From positions 62,001 through 126,000 of the forward strand of contig CDMY01000666.1 in the NCBI GenBank assembly GCA_001179505.1: a stretch of DNA of 64,000 nt, written 5' to 3'. Source of the DNA: Vitrella brassicaformis (taxonomy: Eukaryota > Sar > Vitrellaceae). Below are positions 1 through 11,684 of the stretch, piece by piece. The first letter of the stretch is position 1. Each line of letters starts with the position of its first letter. The notes beneath the pieces are model-generated. The model saw only the letters and a program-made list of their open reading frames with translations, was not told the DNA's origin and did no database searches. The position numbers were made by a program, and so were the translations under genes.

Positions 1-62
1 ACACACACACACACAGAGGGAGGCCTTTGTTTGCCCACGTGCCTTTTATGTGTTTGGTGCAG

Positions 63-2092
63 TCGAGTTTGATCCGTGTGGTGCCTGGCGAGGGCATTGC
101 CGGCACAGTCTTCAAAGAGGGGGAACCGCTGCGCATACCGTAGGCACACATCGCACACAGTCGCAGCCAGTGTGTCTTGATGCATGTCGCATTATGTGTC
201 CTGAGTGTGTGTAGGGATGCATACGAGGACCCGCGATTCGACCAGAGCCATGACAAAGAAACAGGTAGTTGCACGGCTGTGCCCCCGGAAGCTCACGTGT
301 TCATTTTTCACATACGCATTGCATTACGTGGCCCCACTGTGTAGATTTCAAGACCAAGAGCATCCTGGCAGTGCCTGTGATGGAGTATTCTGCCACCGAG
401 GGCGACGCCAAGACGATCGGCGTGCTGCAGGCCATCAACAAGCTGGGCGGCGAGGGGGAGGACCAGGCCTTCACATCGCTCGACGAACTACTACTCGAGA
501 ACCTCGCACAATATGCCGGCATCGCTGGTGCACACACACACACACACACACACACGAGAGAGAGATTCCCTACCGACGTGCATCGTGCTGTGTTGTTTGT
601 GTTGCGTCGTGGCTCCAAATCAAAGTGCGCAACGCCGAGGTCAGCTTGACACATCTCATTCGCTGACGTGTTGTCATATCATTTTGTGTGGCTGGGTGCA
701 GATGTACCGTGTGGTTGAGCAGCGTGAGCTGCAGTCCAGAGCCCTTCTCGAAGTCATCAACTCGCTCAAACCTGACCTAGGTACACACACACCGAATGCA
801 GTGGTGCTGGGGAGACGGACACATGGATCCATGTGTGTTGTCTTGTGTTGTGTGCAGGGACTCAGTCGGTCATCATCTCCATCACCACATGCGCGAAACG
901 CCTCGTCAACGTCAGAGTGCACCACACAACAACACACATGGGCTGACCGTCGTATTGTGTTCTGCTGCGTGTGTGTGTGTTGTGTGCCATCCATCCATCC
1001 ATCCATCCATCCCTCCCATCGATTCACCAGGCGCAGCGCAGCAGTGTGTATCTGCTTGACCAGCCCAACGACGCCCTATGGACGGTCGCCACAGACACCG
1101 GACAGGTTCGCAACAGACACACCTGCATCCCATATACGTATCTGTGGGCCGGTCTTTCATCTCTCTCTCACACACATGTGCAGGAGATCCGCATCGGCAG
1201 AGAGCAGGGACTCGCAGGTAAGGAGAGAAAAATGCGCCAACCGACTGATTGTGCGCCATCTTGGTTTGTGCGCGTGTGATGTGTGTGTGTCCCATCCATC
1301 GACAGGTGCGTGTGCCAAGTGTGGTGAGATCGTCAATGTGCCCGACGCGTACGAGGACGAGCGGTTCGACCAATCCATCGACAAGAGCGGCGGTGAGACT
1401 GCTGCTGACAGATATGGATGGACGCACACTTGACCCATCGCCTTCCTTATCCATTCATCGGTCCATCGATCAGGCGACAGGTTCCGCACCAAGTCGGTGC
1501 TGTGCCTGCCCATCAAGGACGAGCGGTCAGCAAGAGATGGGACGGACGGGGGATTTGTGCGCTGGTCTCACGTGTGTGGTGTGTGTTGTGTGTGACAGGG
1601 GTGCGGTGTTGGGTGTGATCCAGATGATCAACCGTGAGGAGGAGGGCATCCTGGGCGCGTTCCACTGGCTCAGCGAAAACAACAAAACCATAGGTACACC
1701 ACACACAACACCAATCGAGACGTCAGCGTTGCAACTGTGCTACTGTGTGTGTGGTTGTGTAGGTGTGTTTGACGAGGAGGACGTCAACCTGATGGAGACC
1801 TTCTGCAGCTTCGTCGGCCAGCGGCTGCAGCATAGCGAACTCACCGCCCCCTGCGGACAGGGCACACCAAAGGTACACGCACGCACACGCACACACACAC
1901 ACACACACACCACCCCAGATGCGTGTGTGTGTATGTTTCAATGGATGGATGAATGGACGGATGGATGGATGGATGCAGTTGCGTGAGGCTGAGAAGGCGT
2001 GGTTGGAGCCGAAGCCCGTCAAGCACGCCAAGGACCGGCGGTCGTCACTGCACGACACCGTCATCGAAGAGGCACCCGAGGAGGAGGGATAG
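63..2092 (+). CDS. Tandem GAF-domain protein, 5' end missing
   Basis: The gene enters from beyond the left edge; the first visible exon starts after an acceptor at 61-62. Two GAF-type ligand-binding domains can be read. The first carries PGEGIAGTVFKEGEPLRIP, then DAYEDPRFDQ, then a core with ILAVPV and GVLQAINK (about 63-530). The second repeats the pattern with GREQGLAG, VNVPDAYEDERFDQ, TKSVLCLPI and GVIQMINREEEG (about 1030-1850). The pattern is that of cyclic-nucleotide-binding GAF pairs of phosphodiesterases and cyclases, but no catalytic domain follows. The protein ends in an acidic tail (EEAPEEEG, stop at 2092), so it is probably regulatory, unless a catalytic part lies upstream. About eight short introns, most with (CA)n or (GT)n. 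One junction near 530/700 does not keep frame with the obvious GT/AG pair. Domain call is firm; ligand unknown. Confidence 0.8.
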
Positions 2093-2711
2093 TGACAGAT
2101 GGCGCAACACGGGGGAGAGGGACAGGGGGGAGGGGTGAGGGGTGAGGGGTGTGATGTAGCTATATAGCCGTAGCTGGATGGACATCCACACACCTTTTGG
2201 TCTAGCTCTTTTACCTACCTTCATGCAGATGCATGTAGCTGCATATGTGCACGTGTGCATGGCTGGATGGATGGATGGATGCGTGTGTTTATCTCGTGTG
2301 TGTGTGTGTTGAACGTGTATGTGTTGAACTTTGGATACCTGTGGAACCGATACAGACGTACGTGTACGTGTCTGTACGGCTCATTCGTCAATCTCAACTT
2401 GCTGCTGTGGTACACAAGCCGTTAAGTTAAGTAATGAGCTGCTCCGCTTGTCCGTGGGCATGGACGGCCTGAGGCCACTCACGGCACACTCTCACTCACA
2501 CACACAGACATGTCAAAACCAGATTGACACATAATGGATCGATCCAAAAACTCAGATAGCTCTCATCATGGATGGCCTTATCGATATCGATACACACACA
2601 TCTCTCTGTCACACACATGCACTACTCCCTGTAAACGCCACAGCCACATCCACACCACAGCATGCACGTGTGCGTGTACGTCACATACAAGATGCATGAG
2701 CATTACTATCA
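2093..2711. other. Convergent 3' intergenic region
   Basis: Lies between the stops of the GAF gene and the M16 protease. It holds a (GGATG)n-like stretch near 2110-2150, a GGAT repeat near 2262-2281 and TG/CA-rich sequence. No coding region or RNA gene recognised. Confidence 0.5.
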
Positions 2712-5660
2712 TCATGCCGTCTCGACCGTCACGCCCGGCTGCTCGGCCGCCTGCTTCTGGTCCTCCTCCTTGCTGCTGAAGACCTTGAGTGTGGTGAGCT
2801 TCACCTGGTCCGGCAGCTGTGGGTTGGCCTCCTCGATGGCCTTGACCGAGCCAACTACCGTCACCGAACTGCGCGTGGCGTCGTGGATGACCTTCTCTAG
2901 CCGGTCGGCAAGCTTGCCGAAGTCTTCAGGCGATGTTGCTAACACCTGATTGACACCCACACACACACAGCCAAACAGATGTCCATCTGTGTGTGTGGTG
3001 TGCGGTGTGTGGTGTGGGTGGCCATTTCTCACCTCATCTCTATATCGCTGTCGCTCCTCCTGTGTCTCGCCCTGCAGGTGCTGCATCATGGCCTGGCGGC
3101 CCTTCTGGTCCGGCTGCTTGGGCGCGTCCAGGCTGCGGAATATCCCCAGCACCGCACGAGTGATGTCGTCCTTATCGGGCGGATTCTAGTGACACACACA
3201 CATATAAGCACAAGGGATGCAGGCAGCCTTGGCCATTTGTGTGGGTCTTGGTTTGTTAGACTGTTACCTCGCGCAAGTGCTTGACGGCATTATCGTAGAC
3301 CTCTATCGACTTGATGAGCTGCGGGTCCCTGTAGCTGGCGAACTGCACAATGCCCGACTGCTGGCCGAGGCCCGCCATGGCCCCATACGCGCCATTGAGC
3401 ACCCGCACGTTGTCCCACAGGTAGCCGACATCCAAATGCTCCATGACGACAGACGCCGCCCCCGGGACCCTCTCGCCCTCGTCATACACCTTGCACAGCT
3501 TGGCCACGTAGTTGACCTGAGTCGGCACCTCGATGCCCTCGCCACGCACAGGCAAGAGAGCCGACGACATGGCCGTCGACCAGGGGTGCTTCTCACTACT
3601 GGACGAGTCGCCTGCGGTCGCTTGTGAGGGCGGGAGTGCGTCGAGGAAGGTGTCGATGCTTGGCTGTGCGGCCGAGAGGATGTTGTCGCCAGCCGTGATG
3701 TCGAGCAGCATACGGTCCCGCCGCAAGAGTGACTTGCGGATCGACTCGAGACGCGCCTGCACCGACGGCCAGTCGCTCTCCACCTGCACTCGAACACCCA
3801 CCGGAGACAGCCTCATGCAGAAGGGCCATCTTCTCAAACTCTCTCCCGCACTGACCTGCTTGATAAGGTCCCTGACGAACTCCAGCTGCCCCAGCCCACC
3901 GGTCATGTCGTTGATGCGGCCGGCGAGGGTGTACTGCGCCGCTGCCCGCTGGAGCGCGTATCTGTGTCCCGCGCCGATGATGCTCGACTCGAGCGCCGTC
4001 TTCCTCTCCTTGAGTATCTCTGTGGCTCGCCTCTTGTTGTCGAGCCTGGCGTCGTAGAGGACGTCCTTCATGATGTCAAACATGTCACCCACCTTGTCCG
4101 GCACGCTCTGACAAATGGTTGGATGGAACCAAGAGACAATGTGTGTGAGTGTGCGTAAGTGTGTGTGTGCGATGTCTGCCCACCTTGCCAGTGATGAATA
4201 GGTAGCTGAGGACGTCCATGGGGTTGCCCACGACGCCATCCGGCGCCCTCTTGCTGGTGATGGTGCTCGACGCACCGACGCCCCCCGTCTTGCTCCCAAT
4301 CCGGCGGCTGAACCCCACCTCGTCATATTTGCTCGTGCCGCTCTCCGTGAGCATGCGCGTGAAGAGGGGCAGGTAGGGGATGTCCTCGACCGGCATGTCG
4401 CGGAGATCGATGCCGAGGGTGGCGTAGAGGACGCCGCTGGTGGGCAGGGGGTGGCGCAGGATCTTGACGTCCTTCTCCTGCGTGACGGTGGTTGGGATGA
4501 CCTCGGCTTTGCGCTCGATGTCCTCCAGGTTCATCTTGGGGATGGCCGCCAACACCTCAGGAGAGTCCTCTGCTGCCTGATCCATGACGCAAACACCACA
4601 CAGATGCAGGTAGGTGCACACCAACGTGGGGGAGCGTCCATCGATGTGTGTGAGGTGCCCACCTGGAACTCTTTGAGTTCTTTGGTTTCCTTAATGACCC
4701 TGTCCATATCTGCGTCAGTCAGTTTGTCCTTGATGCGCTCCAGCCTCTGCTTCTCCTCCTCGAGCCACTTCTTCTCCAAACCCTCGTCGGGCGTCATGTG
4801 CAGCGTCATACGGTGGTTGTTGTCCAGCAGATACCTGCACCAAACACACATACCCACAACAAAAGGTGACTCTCGGCTCCTGCTGTGTTTCTGAGCAGCG
4901 AGCTTGCTGACTTTTTAATGAGGTTTTGGAAGACCGGTTTGCCCTCTTTGAGGTCCGCCTTGAGCTGCGCCAAGGGCTTCTCAAACTTGACGGCATCAGA
5001 CGGATCCTGACAGCCCGACACACGCACGCACAACGTGTCCGTGCCTCCATCGGCGGCTGCGCGTTTGCGTGTGCGTGTGTGTTTGCACCGACCAGGTCGT
5101 AGACCCACTCCTCGAGCATGGCCAGTGTGAGCGAGAGGCCCTTGGGGAAGCTGCCCGTGTTGAACTCGCGCAGCGCAAACTCCACCGAGTTGAGGGCCGC
5201 CTCGATCGCGTCCGCATCGAACCCCTTGTCCACACGCTCCTGCAGCGTACGCAGCACCAGATCCTCTATCTTCTTGTACGTCCCTGCACACACCACACGA
5301 CACACAGAGGACGATCCATTGCGCGTGTCTGCACAGTATCTCTCTCTCCCTCTTTCGTCCTGTGTGCGCATGTACCTTCCTCAGAGATGACGTCTTTGAG
5401 TCCGATGGCGAACGTCCACTGCAGCAGCGAGCCCATGACGCCCGAGCCGGCCAGCTGTGCGCCGTAGCCGCTCTCGATGAGCGCCTTGTAGAGGTAGCTG
5501 CTGGGGGTGCCCAGCAGCAGCTCGTTCATGATGGTGAGCGAGAGCTTCTCGTAGGGCGTCAGCTCCTGGTCGTTGAGCAGCCAGTTGACCGTCACGATGT
5601 CCTTGTTCTTGGTGTCACCGGGAGCGACAGGGAACGTCTCACGCACCAGCCACGGCTCTG

Positions 5661-5691
<31 letters not shown>

Positions 5692-7126
5692 GGGGCATTT
5701 GTTGTGGGTTTCGCTTTCCTTTTCTCGCTGCCTGACTGACTGACCATTTTTCTTTTTCTGCCATGTGACGGCGGAGTCTACTGGGGCGGGTGGCGCGTCA
5801 AACTCATCAAGGTAGGTGTGCAGGAAATCCAGACGCTTCTTGAGGTCGTCATTGCTGCAACACAACACAACACAAGACGCATTCAACAGAGACACACACC
5901 ACACACAAAGATGTCTTCCTTCCCGTGTCCCGTGTGACCGACCCGTAGATGAATGTGCGTGAGTTTGCGGGGTGGTAGAATCGCTGGTGGAACTCCTTGA
6001 ACTGGTCGAATGTCAGGTCAGTGATCTCACGGGGGTCGCCGCCAGAGTCAACACGGTACGTGTTGTCGGGGAACAACTCCTGCGATGCAGCGCAGCAGCA
6101 GCCACAAAGACAGACAGAGGGAAACACGTGTTCGTCTGGGTGGTCCGTGGGTGTGCCTGTGGTGGTGTATGTGTGTGGTTGTCTGACCTGTTTGGTTCTT
6201 CTAAAAACGAGCGACTCCACCTGGGAGTAGACGCCCTTCATCTCATTGTACACCACACCTGAGCAACACCCAAACAAAGAAACAAACCCGTTCACAAAGC
6301 ATAGATCACATCCTCCCCCTACAAGGGCCCGCCGCGCACCGTTGAATTTGAGGTCATCTGATTTGTTCTCTGCCTCCACGTGCCACCCCTCCTGCGCCAG
6401 CACCTTGGGGTCCGTCACAGCTCGGGGGAACAGCACCGCGTCCAGGTACACATCCATCAGGTTGTAGAAGTCCTTCTCGTTGGTCGATGCCACGGGGTAG
6501 CAGGTGCGGTCGGGGTAGGTCATGGCGTTGATGAAGCAGCACAACGACCCCTTCCGCAACTGGTTGAACGTGTCCTTGGCCTGAAATTTGCGCGACCCGC
6601 ACAGCAGGCCGTGCTCCAGGATGTGGGGCACGCCCTTGGAGTCGTCGGGGGGCGTCCTGAAGGAGATGCCGAAGACCTTGACGGGGTCGTCAGCGGCCAC
6701 CGACAGCACCTGCGCCCCCGTCTTCTTGTGCCGATACAGATAAGTGGTCGAGTTGTACTCGGTGACGTAGTCCGCCCGCACCAGGTCGTACTGCGGATGC
6801 TCCACGGGCGTCACTGTGGTCGGTGCAGCGACCTCAGGGACGGCCACAGCAGACATGCGCGCGATGCGGTTGAGTGCATAGGGCCGCAGACAGGAGCGCT
6901 CCTTGATTGGCTGCAGGCTGGTGAGGGCGCGGGATGCTGTGCCTGTGCCTCGGAGTGGGGATGAGAAGCCTCGCCTCGCGAAGGTGTGTGAGATTGCTGG
7001 GAAAGCCGTCATGATAGATATCGACAGCATTGTGCTCACTGCTGGGTGCCGGCTGGAGGAGAGCAACAGAAACGGCATGACGAGGTGTCGGAGATGAGAT
7101 GACTTCGCTGCAAACCTCTCAAGCAA
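2712..7126 (-). CDS. M16C presequence protease (PreP/falcilysin type)
   Basis: Zinc metallopeptidase of the pitrilysin family that degrades short peptides, usually cleaved targeting peptides in mitochondria and plastids; falcilysin is the apicomplexan member. The inverted zinc motif HILEH is at about residues 168-172 (near 6611-6625), and a downstream NEMKGVYS segment supplies the usual second glutamate region. Other hallmarks are FINAMTYPDRTCYPVAS, the YHPANSRTFIYG segment and a C-terminal half with LDARLDNKRRA-like sequence. Roughly 1000 residues over about 11 exons, near the usual family length. About 90 residues precede the conserved part; they are rich in Ser, Arg and hydrophobic residues, consistent with a transit peptide, and offer several in-frame Met codons, so the exact start is uncertain. 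It is head-to-head with prohibitin, with about 160 bp between starts. Confidence 0.92.
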
Positions 7127-7285
7127 GGCCTGTCTGCTGTGACCGATGCCTCACCCCTACTTCAGACGACAGCCCAGCGCTGAAGCGATCCACAACCTTT
7201 GCGAGCTCTTAAGCTCGCGGCAGAAGGGGAAGGAAAGCGATAGATCTGTGTGGGGGACGGTGCTGCCTCCCCTCCGCACGTCGAG
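7127..7285. promoter_or_regulatory. Shared divergent promoter region (protease/prohibitin)
   Basis: The 159 bp between two divergent start codons must hold both 5' UTRs and core promoters. Both flanking products are expected in mitochondria. No specific element was recognised. Confidence 0.4.
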
Positions 7286-8358
7286 ATGTCGATGAATTTC
7301 GACCCTCGGCAGTTTGTGCAGTCGTTTGGCCGCGTCGGTCTGGGCATCGGTGGTGCAGTGACGGTCGTCGGCGGCGGGCTGTGGCTGGTGCGCAACTGTC
7401 TCTATAACGTGGAGGCAGGGCACAGAGCCATCCTCTTCAACCGCATCACAGGACTCGGAGAGAAGGTGAGGCGCAAGACAGGCTGCTCATGGCGTGTGCG
7501 CAACGTATCAGATCGGTGTGCATTGACGTGATTTTTTTGTCAGGTGTATGGCGAGGGGACTCATTTCCTGGTGCCGTGGTTCGACCGCCCCATTATCTAT
7601 GACGTCCGGACGCGGCCAAGGGTGCTGGTGTCGCTGACGGGCTCCCGCGACCTGCAGATGGTCAACATCACGTGCCGTGTGCTGTCGCGTCCCGACGAGC
7701 ACATGCTCACGACCATCTACCGCACTCTCGGCAAGGACCACGACGAGAAGGTGCTGCCGTCGATCATCAACGAGGTGCTCAAGAGCGTCGTTGCGCAGTA
7801 CAACGCCTCCCAGCTGATCACGCAGAGAGAGGTGGTGTCCCGCACCATCAGAAACCTGCTGGTGGAGCGGGCCAAGGACTTCAACCTGCTGCTGGATGAC
7901 GTGTCCATCACCCACCTGTCCTTCTCGCCCACATTTGAGCAGGCCGTCGAGTCCAAACAGGTGGCGCAGCAGCAGGCCGAGCGGGCGAGGTTCACGGTCC
8001 TCAAGGCACAGGAAGAGAAGAAATCTACCATCATCAAAGCACAAGGTCACACACATGCACACATACGCACACACACACACACAATCAGACTCATGTGGGC
8101 TTTACATATCTTTCTCTCCCTGTGTGTGATTGATTAGGTGAGATGCGTGCTGCGGAGCTGATCGGCAACGCCATTGCCAACAACCCCGGGTTCATCGAGC
8201 TGCGTCGGATCGAGACGGCCAAGGAGGTGTCCAACATCCTCTCCAAGGGCGCCAACCGGCTGCTGCTCGGCAGTGAGTCGCTCCTTGTCAACCTCCTGGG
8301 CGACCACACCACCAGGGTCACATCCGGGTCACCCACAGCTGCGGTGGCCGGCAAATGA
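7286..8358 (+). CDS. Prohibitin (PHB2-like)
   Basis: SPFH-family subunit of the inner mitochondrial membrane prohibitin ring, which supports respiratory complexes and restrains the m-AAA protease. Three exons (7286-7465, 7544-8045, 8138-8358) join cleanly into 300 residues, the usual length. One N-terminal hydrophobic segment ([18 protein letters not shown]) is followed by [14 protein letters not shown], the PHB core ([18 protein letters not shown], then TIYRTLG) and a coiled-coil region ([19 protein letters not shown]). It resembles PHB2 more than PHB1 because of the N-terminal anchor and the [10 protein letters not shown] segment; the subtype is inferred. ATG 7286 was chosen because the longer frame upstream starts at a GTG. 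A second ATG lies six bases on. Confidence 0.93.
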
Positions 8359-9295
8359 GATGAGTGTACAAGGTGAGCATGGGGAAGGTACGGATGGGCT
8401 ATGTTCGGGAGGCACATTTTTCGTCGTTGTGCTGGTGTGTCGTGTCTGTTGTTCGTTCAGGTGGAGTTTGCTGCGCATGTAAGTGCTTTCTGCGGTTCGT
8501 TCCTTCTCTCCCTCTGCATGTATTGTTCCTTCTGCGTCGTTGATGCCGAGAACTTGCTGTGACATGGGAGAAGACCATAATGCTGTATCTGTGTTTCTGG
8601 CGATTTATGGTGGTGAGTGTCGTCAGAGTTTGTGTCGTCATTGGCTGTGTGGCATCGACCCTTCACAGTCAAGGACGACACTGGCCGTGACTGACGCTCA
8701 CCACCACACAGAGCCATAGGGAAGAAAAGCGTGTCTGACCCACGTCCATCTGCGTGCCTCGGCGGTCTTTTCACATGTGCTGTGTCGTGGTGGTTGCTCT
8801 GCTTCTAGCACCGCCTTCTTCGTCTGTTTGGCAGGTCTCCACACCAGAGAGATCTGCTGACAAGACGAAGGAGGCGGATTGGCCAGCAGTGGACATCCAC
8901 ACGCACACACACACACACACATTTACTCAGTCCACATGTTTCCCGTGTTGTTTTTTTGACTGACTGTGTCAAGATGAGGATGGGACGGGAGGGAGGAGGG
9001 GATCATGGTGCGTCGTGTCATGCGACTGATGGCTTTTTCCCGCCTGTGGACACTGCCAGCAATGCCTGTTCGTACGTGAGATGCGACACTTTCTCGTCAT
9101 GCAGATGGTTCATGTGTCGATGAGTTTTAACGCCAGATGTGAGCCAGCCGACGGGAGGCGTACGAAGCATTTCAACGTGCAGCACAGGAGAGCACTCGGC
9201 CAGTCCTCCGATCTACCACATGCACTCAACCCATGAGTAGTCTGTTAGCCGCCAGCAGCCTAGCCTACACACACATCCACCCACCCACACGCACT
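8359..9295. other. Convergent intergenic region
   Basis: Separates the prohibitin stop from the stop of the CCCH protein. It carries 3' UTR-like sequence and a short CA tract near 8900-8920. No protein or RNA gene recognised. Confidence 0.5.
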
Positions 9296-11047
9296 TCACT
9301 GCCTCACATAATGCTGCTGCTGCTGCTGCGGGTGGTGCAGATGATGGTGTCTCGGCCGTATTGGTGGTGGTGGCGGCTGCGCCAGCACAAACACCAGAGG
9401 AGAGACATCACCGCTCCCACACGCCATGTGCTGCTGCTGCTGTTGCTGGATGATGGGCACATCAGCCGTGGTGGACCGGTTGCTCAACGACCATTCTCGT
9501 GGAGCGCTGCCCAGCATCCCGCTAGTCACACCCCCAGGGCAGATCGGTGGCACGGCAAACAAGCTCTGAAAGCCGACCGTCGGCTCCTCATGCTGATGCT
9601 GATGCTGCTGTTGCCTGACGCGCCCCACACTCCGGAAGGGCCCGATCATGTCCTTGTCTCGCCTCTGCTGCCACCGATACCCACTCGGTGTGGCATCCTG
9701 GTCAGCACCAGAGCCAGAACCGGGGCTCAGCTGCGGCAGCATGGCCGATATCGACGGGTGGTGGTGGCCGTCGTGGTGTGTGGGTGAGGGGAAGGCCTTG
9801 GTGGAGACGCGTGACTCGTCTGGCGAGAGGGAGGAAAGGGGCGAGCGGGAGGCTGACGGTGACAAAGGCAGGTCGCTCAGCACACCGCCGCGGCTCCGGA
9901 CAATCGGTATGTCCTCTGATAAGAGAGAGGGGCTGACGATGGACGAACATGACACACACACGTGTTTGTTTTGTGGATGCACGGCTGTCGGTGAGATACG
10001 CACCGCTGATAGAGTCGGCCGCCTCTCTTTTTGGAGGTCTTTGATCGTTTGCCAGGCGGGTGCCACTCGTGGCAGAACTGACAGCTGCGGCCGTTCTGGC
10101 ACCCCTTGCCCCAATAAAACACACACGGCTTGCAGGCCCCAACGTTGTGCAACAAACTCCCTGTCGCACAGAGACGCAAGAGACATCAATGCCAATGCAC
10201 ACACTTACACAGAGCGCGAGGGACGAGCTCTCTCGACCTGGACACTTGAGTGGGTGTCCGGTGTCTCTGTGATCCATCTTGGAGAGGTCTTCAGCAACAT
10301 CCTCCAGCCACGTGGCCGTCCCAGGCACCACATAGTGGGAGAACGGGACATACCCATCATCACCACGGGGCATCACCGGTAACGCTATGCGGCTCCCTGA
10401 ACAAGGAGACATGAAGAGGCATGCTCTGTGGATGGCTGTTCAGGCATCGTGCGTCCTCTTTCGTCATCACCAGGTGATCTGGGCATCTGGGGGATGAGCA
10501 ACGGTGGCGGCCGGCGCACACGACGGAACCCCACCCCACTCATGACCCTGCCCTCGTCACTCTCTCCGCCTTGCCCGTTGCCATTCCCCTCTGTCTCGTC
10601 CCTCCCCCGCCCCTCCCCCTCCTCGAGCACCACCTCCAGCGGCCTCTTGACGTCCAGCACAGCCATTCCCGGGTGCTCGCACCCCAGGTTATCACTCCTG
10701 TGTCGTTTTAGGCCGAGCAGCTTCCACAACGGGTCCACCTGGTAGAAGAGCACGTGCAGCTGCCGGGCAAAGGCGTCATATGTCTGTAGGTGCACTGATG
10801 ACGGCCCCTCGGGCGGCTGGTAGGAGGAGTCGTTTCTCCGTGCGGGTCTCCGCTGCCATGAGCGGTGTCGCACGTTGGCTGGGTCGGGGAAGGGCACTTG
10901 GGGGATCTTGAGGGCCGGGAGGGAGAGGGACCGTCTTCGGGCTTCGGTTGGGACCGCCTCTCGTATGTGAATGAACGAGTGTTTGACACAGCCCCTCAGC
11001 CATGTGGTCTCTGCGTCGATCACACAGGCTTGCGTGTGGGAGATCAT
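9296..11047 (-). CDS. CCCH zinc-finger protein with Gln/His-rich tail
   Basis: The informative exon (about 10009-10166) encodes GACKPCVFYWGKGCQNG and then SCQFCHEWHPPGKR: a C-x7-C-x5-C-x3-H finger. This single-finger type, followed by basic KRSKTSKKR, is common in alveolates and plants and usually binds RNA. An upstream exon gives PFSHYVVPGTATWLEDVAED, and the first exon read (10385-11047) is Arg/Pro-rich and otherwise unfamiliar. The last exon is low-complexity: Ser/Pro runs, then QQQHQHQH, QQQQQQH, PPPPP and HHHLHHPQQQQQ. Exon junctions keep frame (the PG|GSLL join across an intron). The start at 11047 is the first Met of its exon; further exons may lie upstream in 11048-11600. Target RNAs unknown. 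Confidence 0.72.
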
Positions 11048-11684
11048 CGCGACACCGAGACACCTGCAGCAAGGCGAAAAAGAGGAGAGGGCATATAGGG
11101 ACAGTCAGGTGTGTGTGTGTCCGCCAATGCGGCTCGTCAGTCGTGGCTCCAAACCCCTTGTGTTTTTCTGCAGCCGTCTCCCCACCGGATTCTTTTGCCC
11201 CCTCTGATTGTAAGCAAGTCCAGCAATTTCCGGGCGGTCCCTGCACACATAGAAAGGGAGAGGAGAAGGACAGTCACTCTCTGCCCATCTCTGAGCACAC
11301 ACACTGCAGAATCTGCAGTGTCCAGCTGGGCGGCCATTCTTGGGTGTCGCCAAGGGCTTACCAAAAGACCACACCCACTTCAGTGGAGATGGGTTTGTGG
11401 TGTTTCAGATATCCACTGCCACGAGAAAGGGACAGTCACTCCCTTACGGCGGAAAAGAATGGGTTGTCACGGTGCCTCTTCAATCTTGTTGACCTTGTGG
11501 TGTTCAAGGATAAGGTAAGGCACTTCACACACGCGTTTATTCAGCCTCTATCGGCTTTTGTTGCGAGCTGTTGGGGGCGGCTAGCTTCGCCCGCCTGATG
11601 CATGTGGCTCGTTTGTTGGCCAAGAACACGCACACAGCTTTGCAGCACCGATCCCTATCAGCCATGCGTCACGCATGCATGGCG
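11048..11684. other. Unresolved stretch upstream of the CCCH gene
   Basis: On the minus strand, a Cys-containing open segment reads GRPAGHCRFCSVCAQRWAES and then PEIAGLAYNQRGQKNP (about 11170-11350), with GT/AG signals around it. It may hold 5' exons of the CCCH gene or a decayed gene. The spacing of the cysteines is loosely zinc-finger-like. No clean gene model could be built. Confidence 0.3.

Noticed and set aside
9648-10382. 244-codon plus-strand frame
   Set aside because: Shadow of the CCCH gene, whose finger, splice sites and frames are better supported on the minus strand.
11170-11350. PiggyBac-like cysteine cluster (CRFCSVC...) on the minus strand
   Set aside because: Spacing and following residues do not match the transposase cysteine domain well, no DDE core is nearby, and stops interrupt it.
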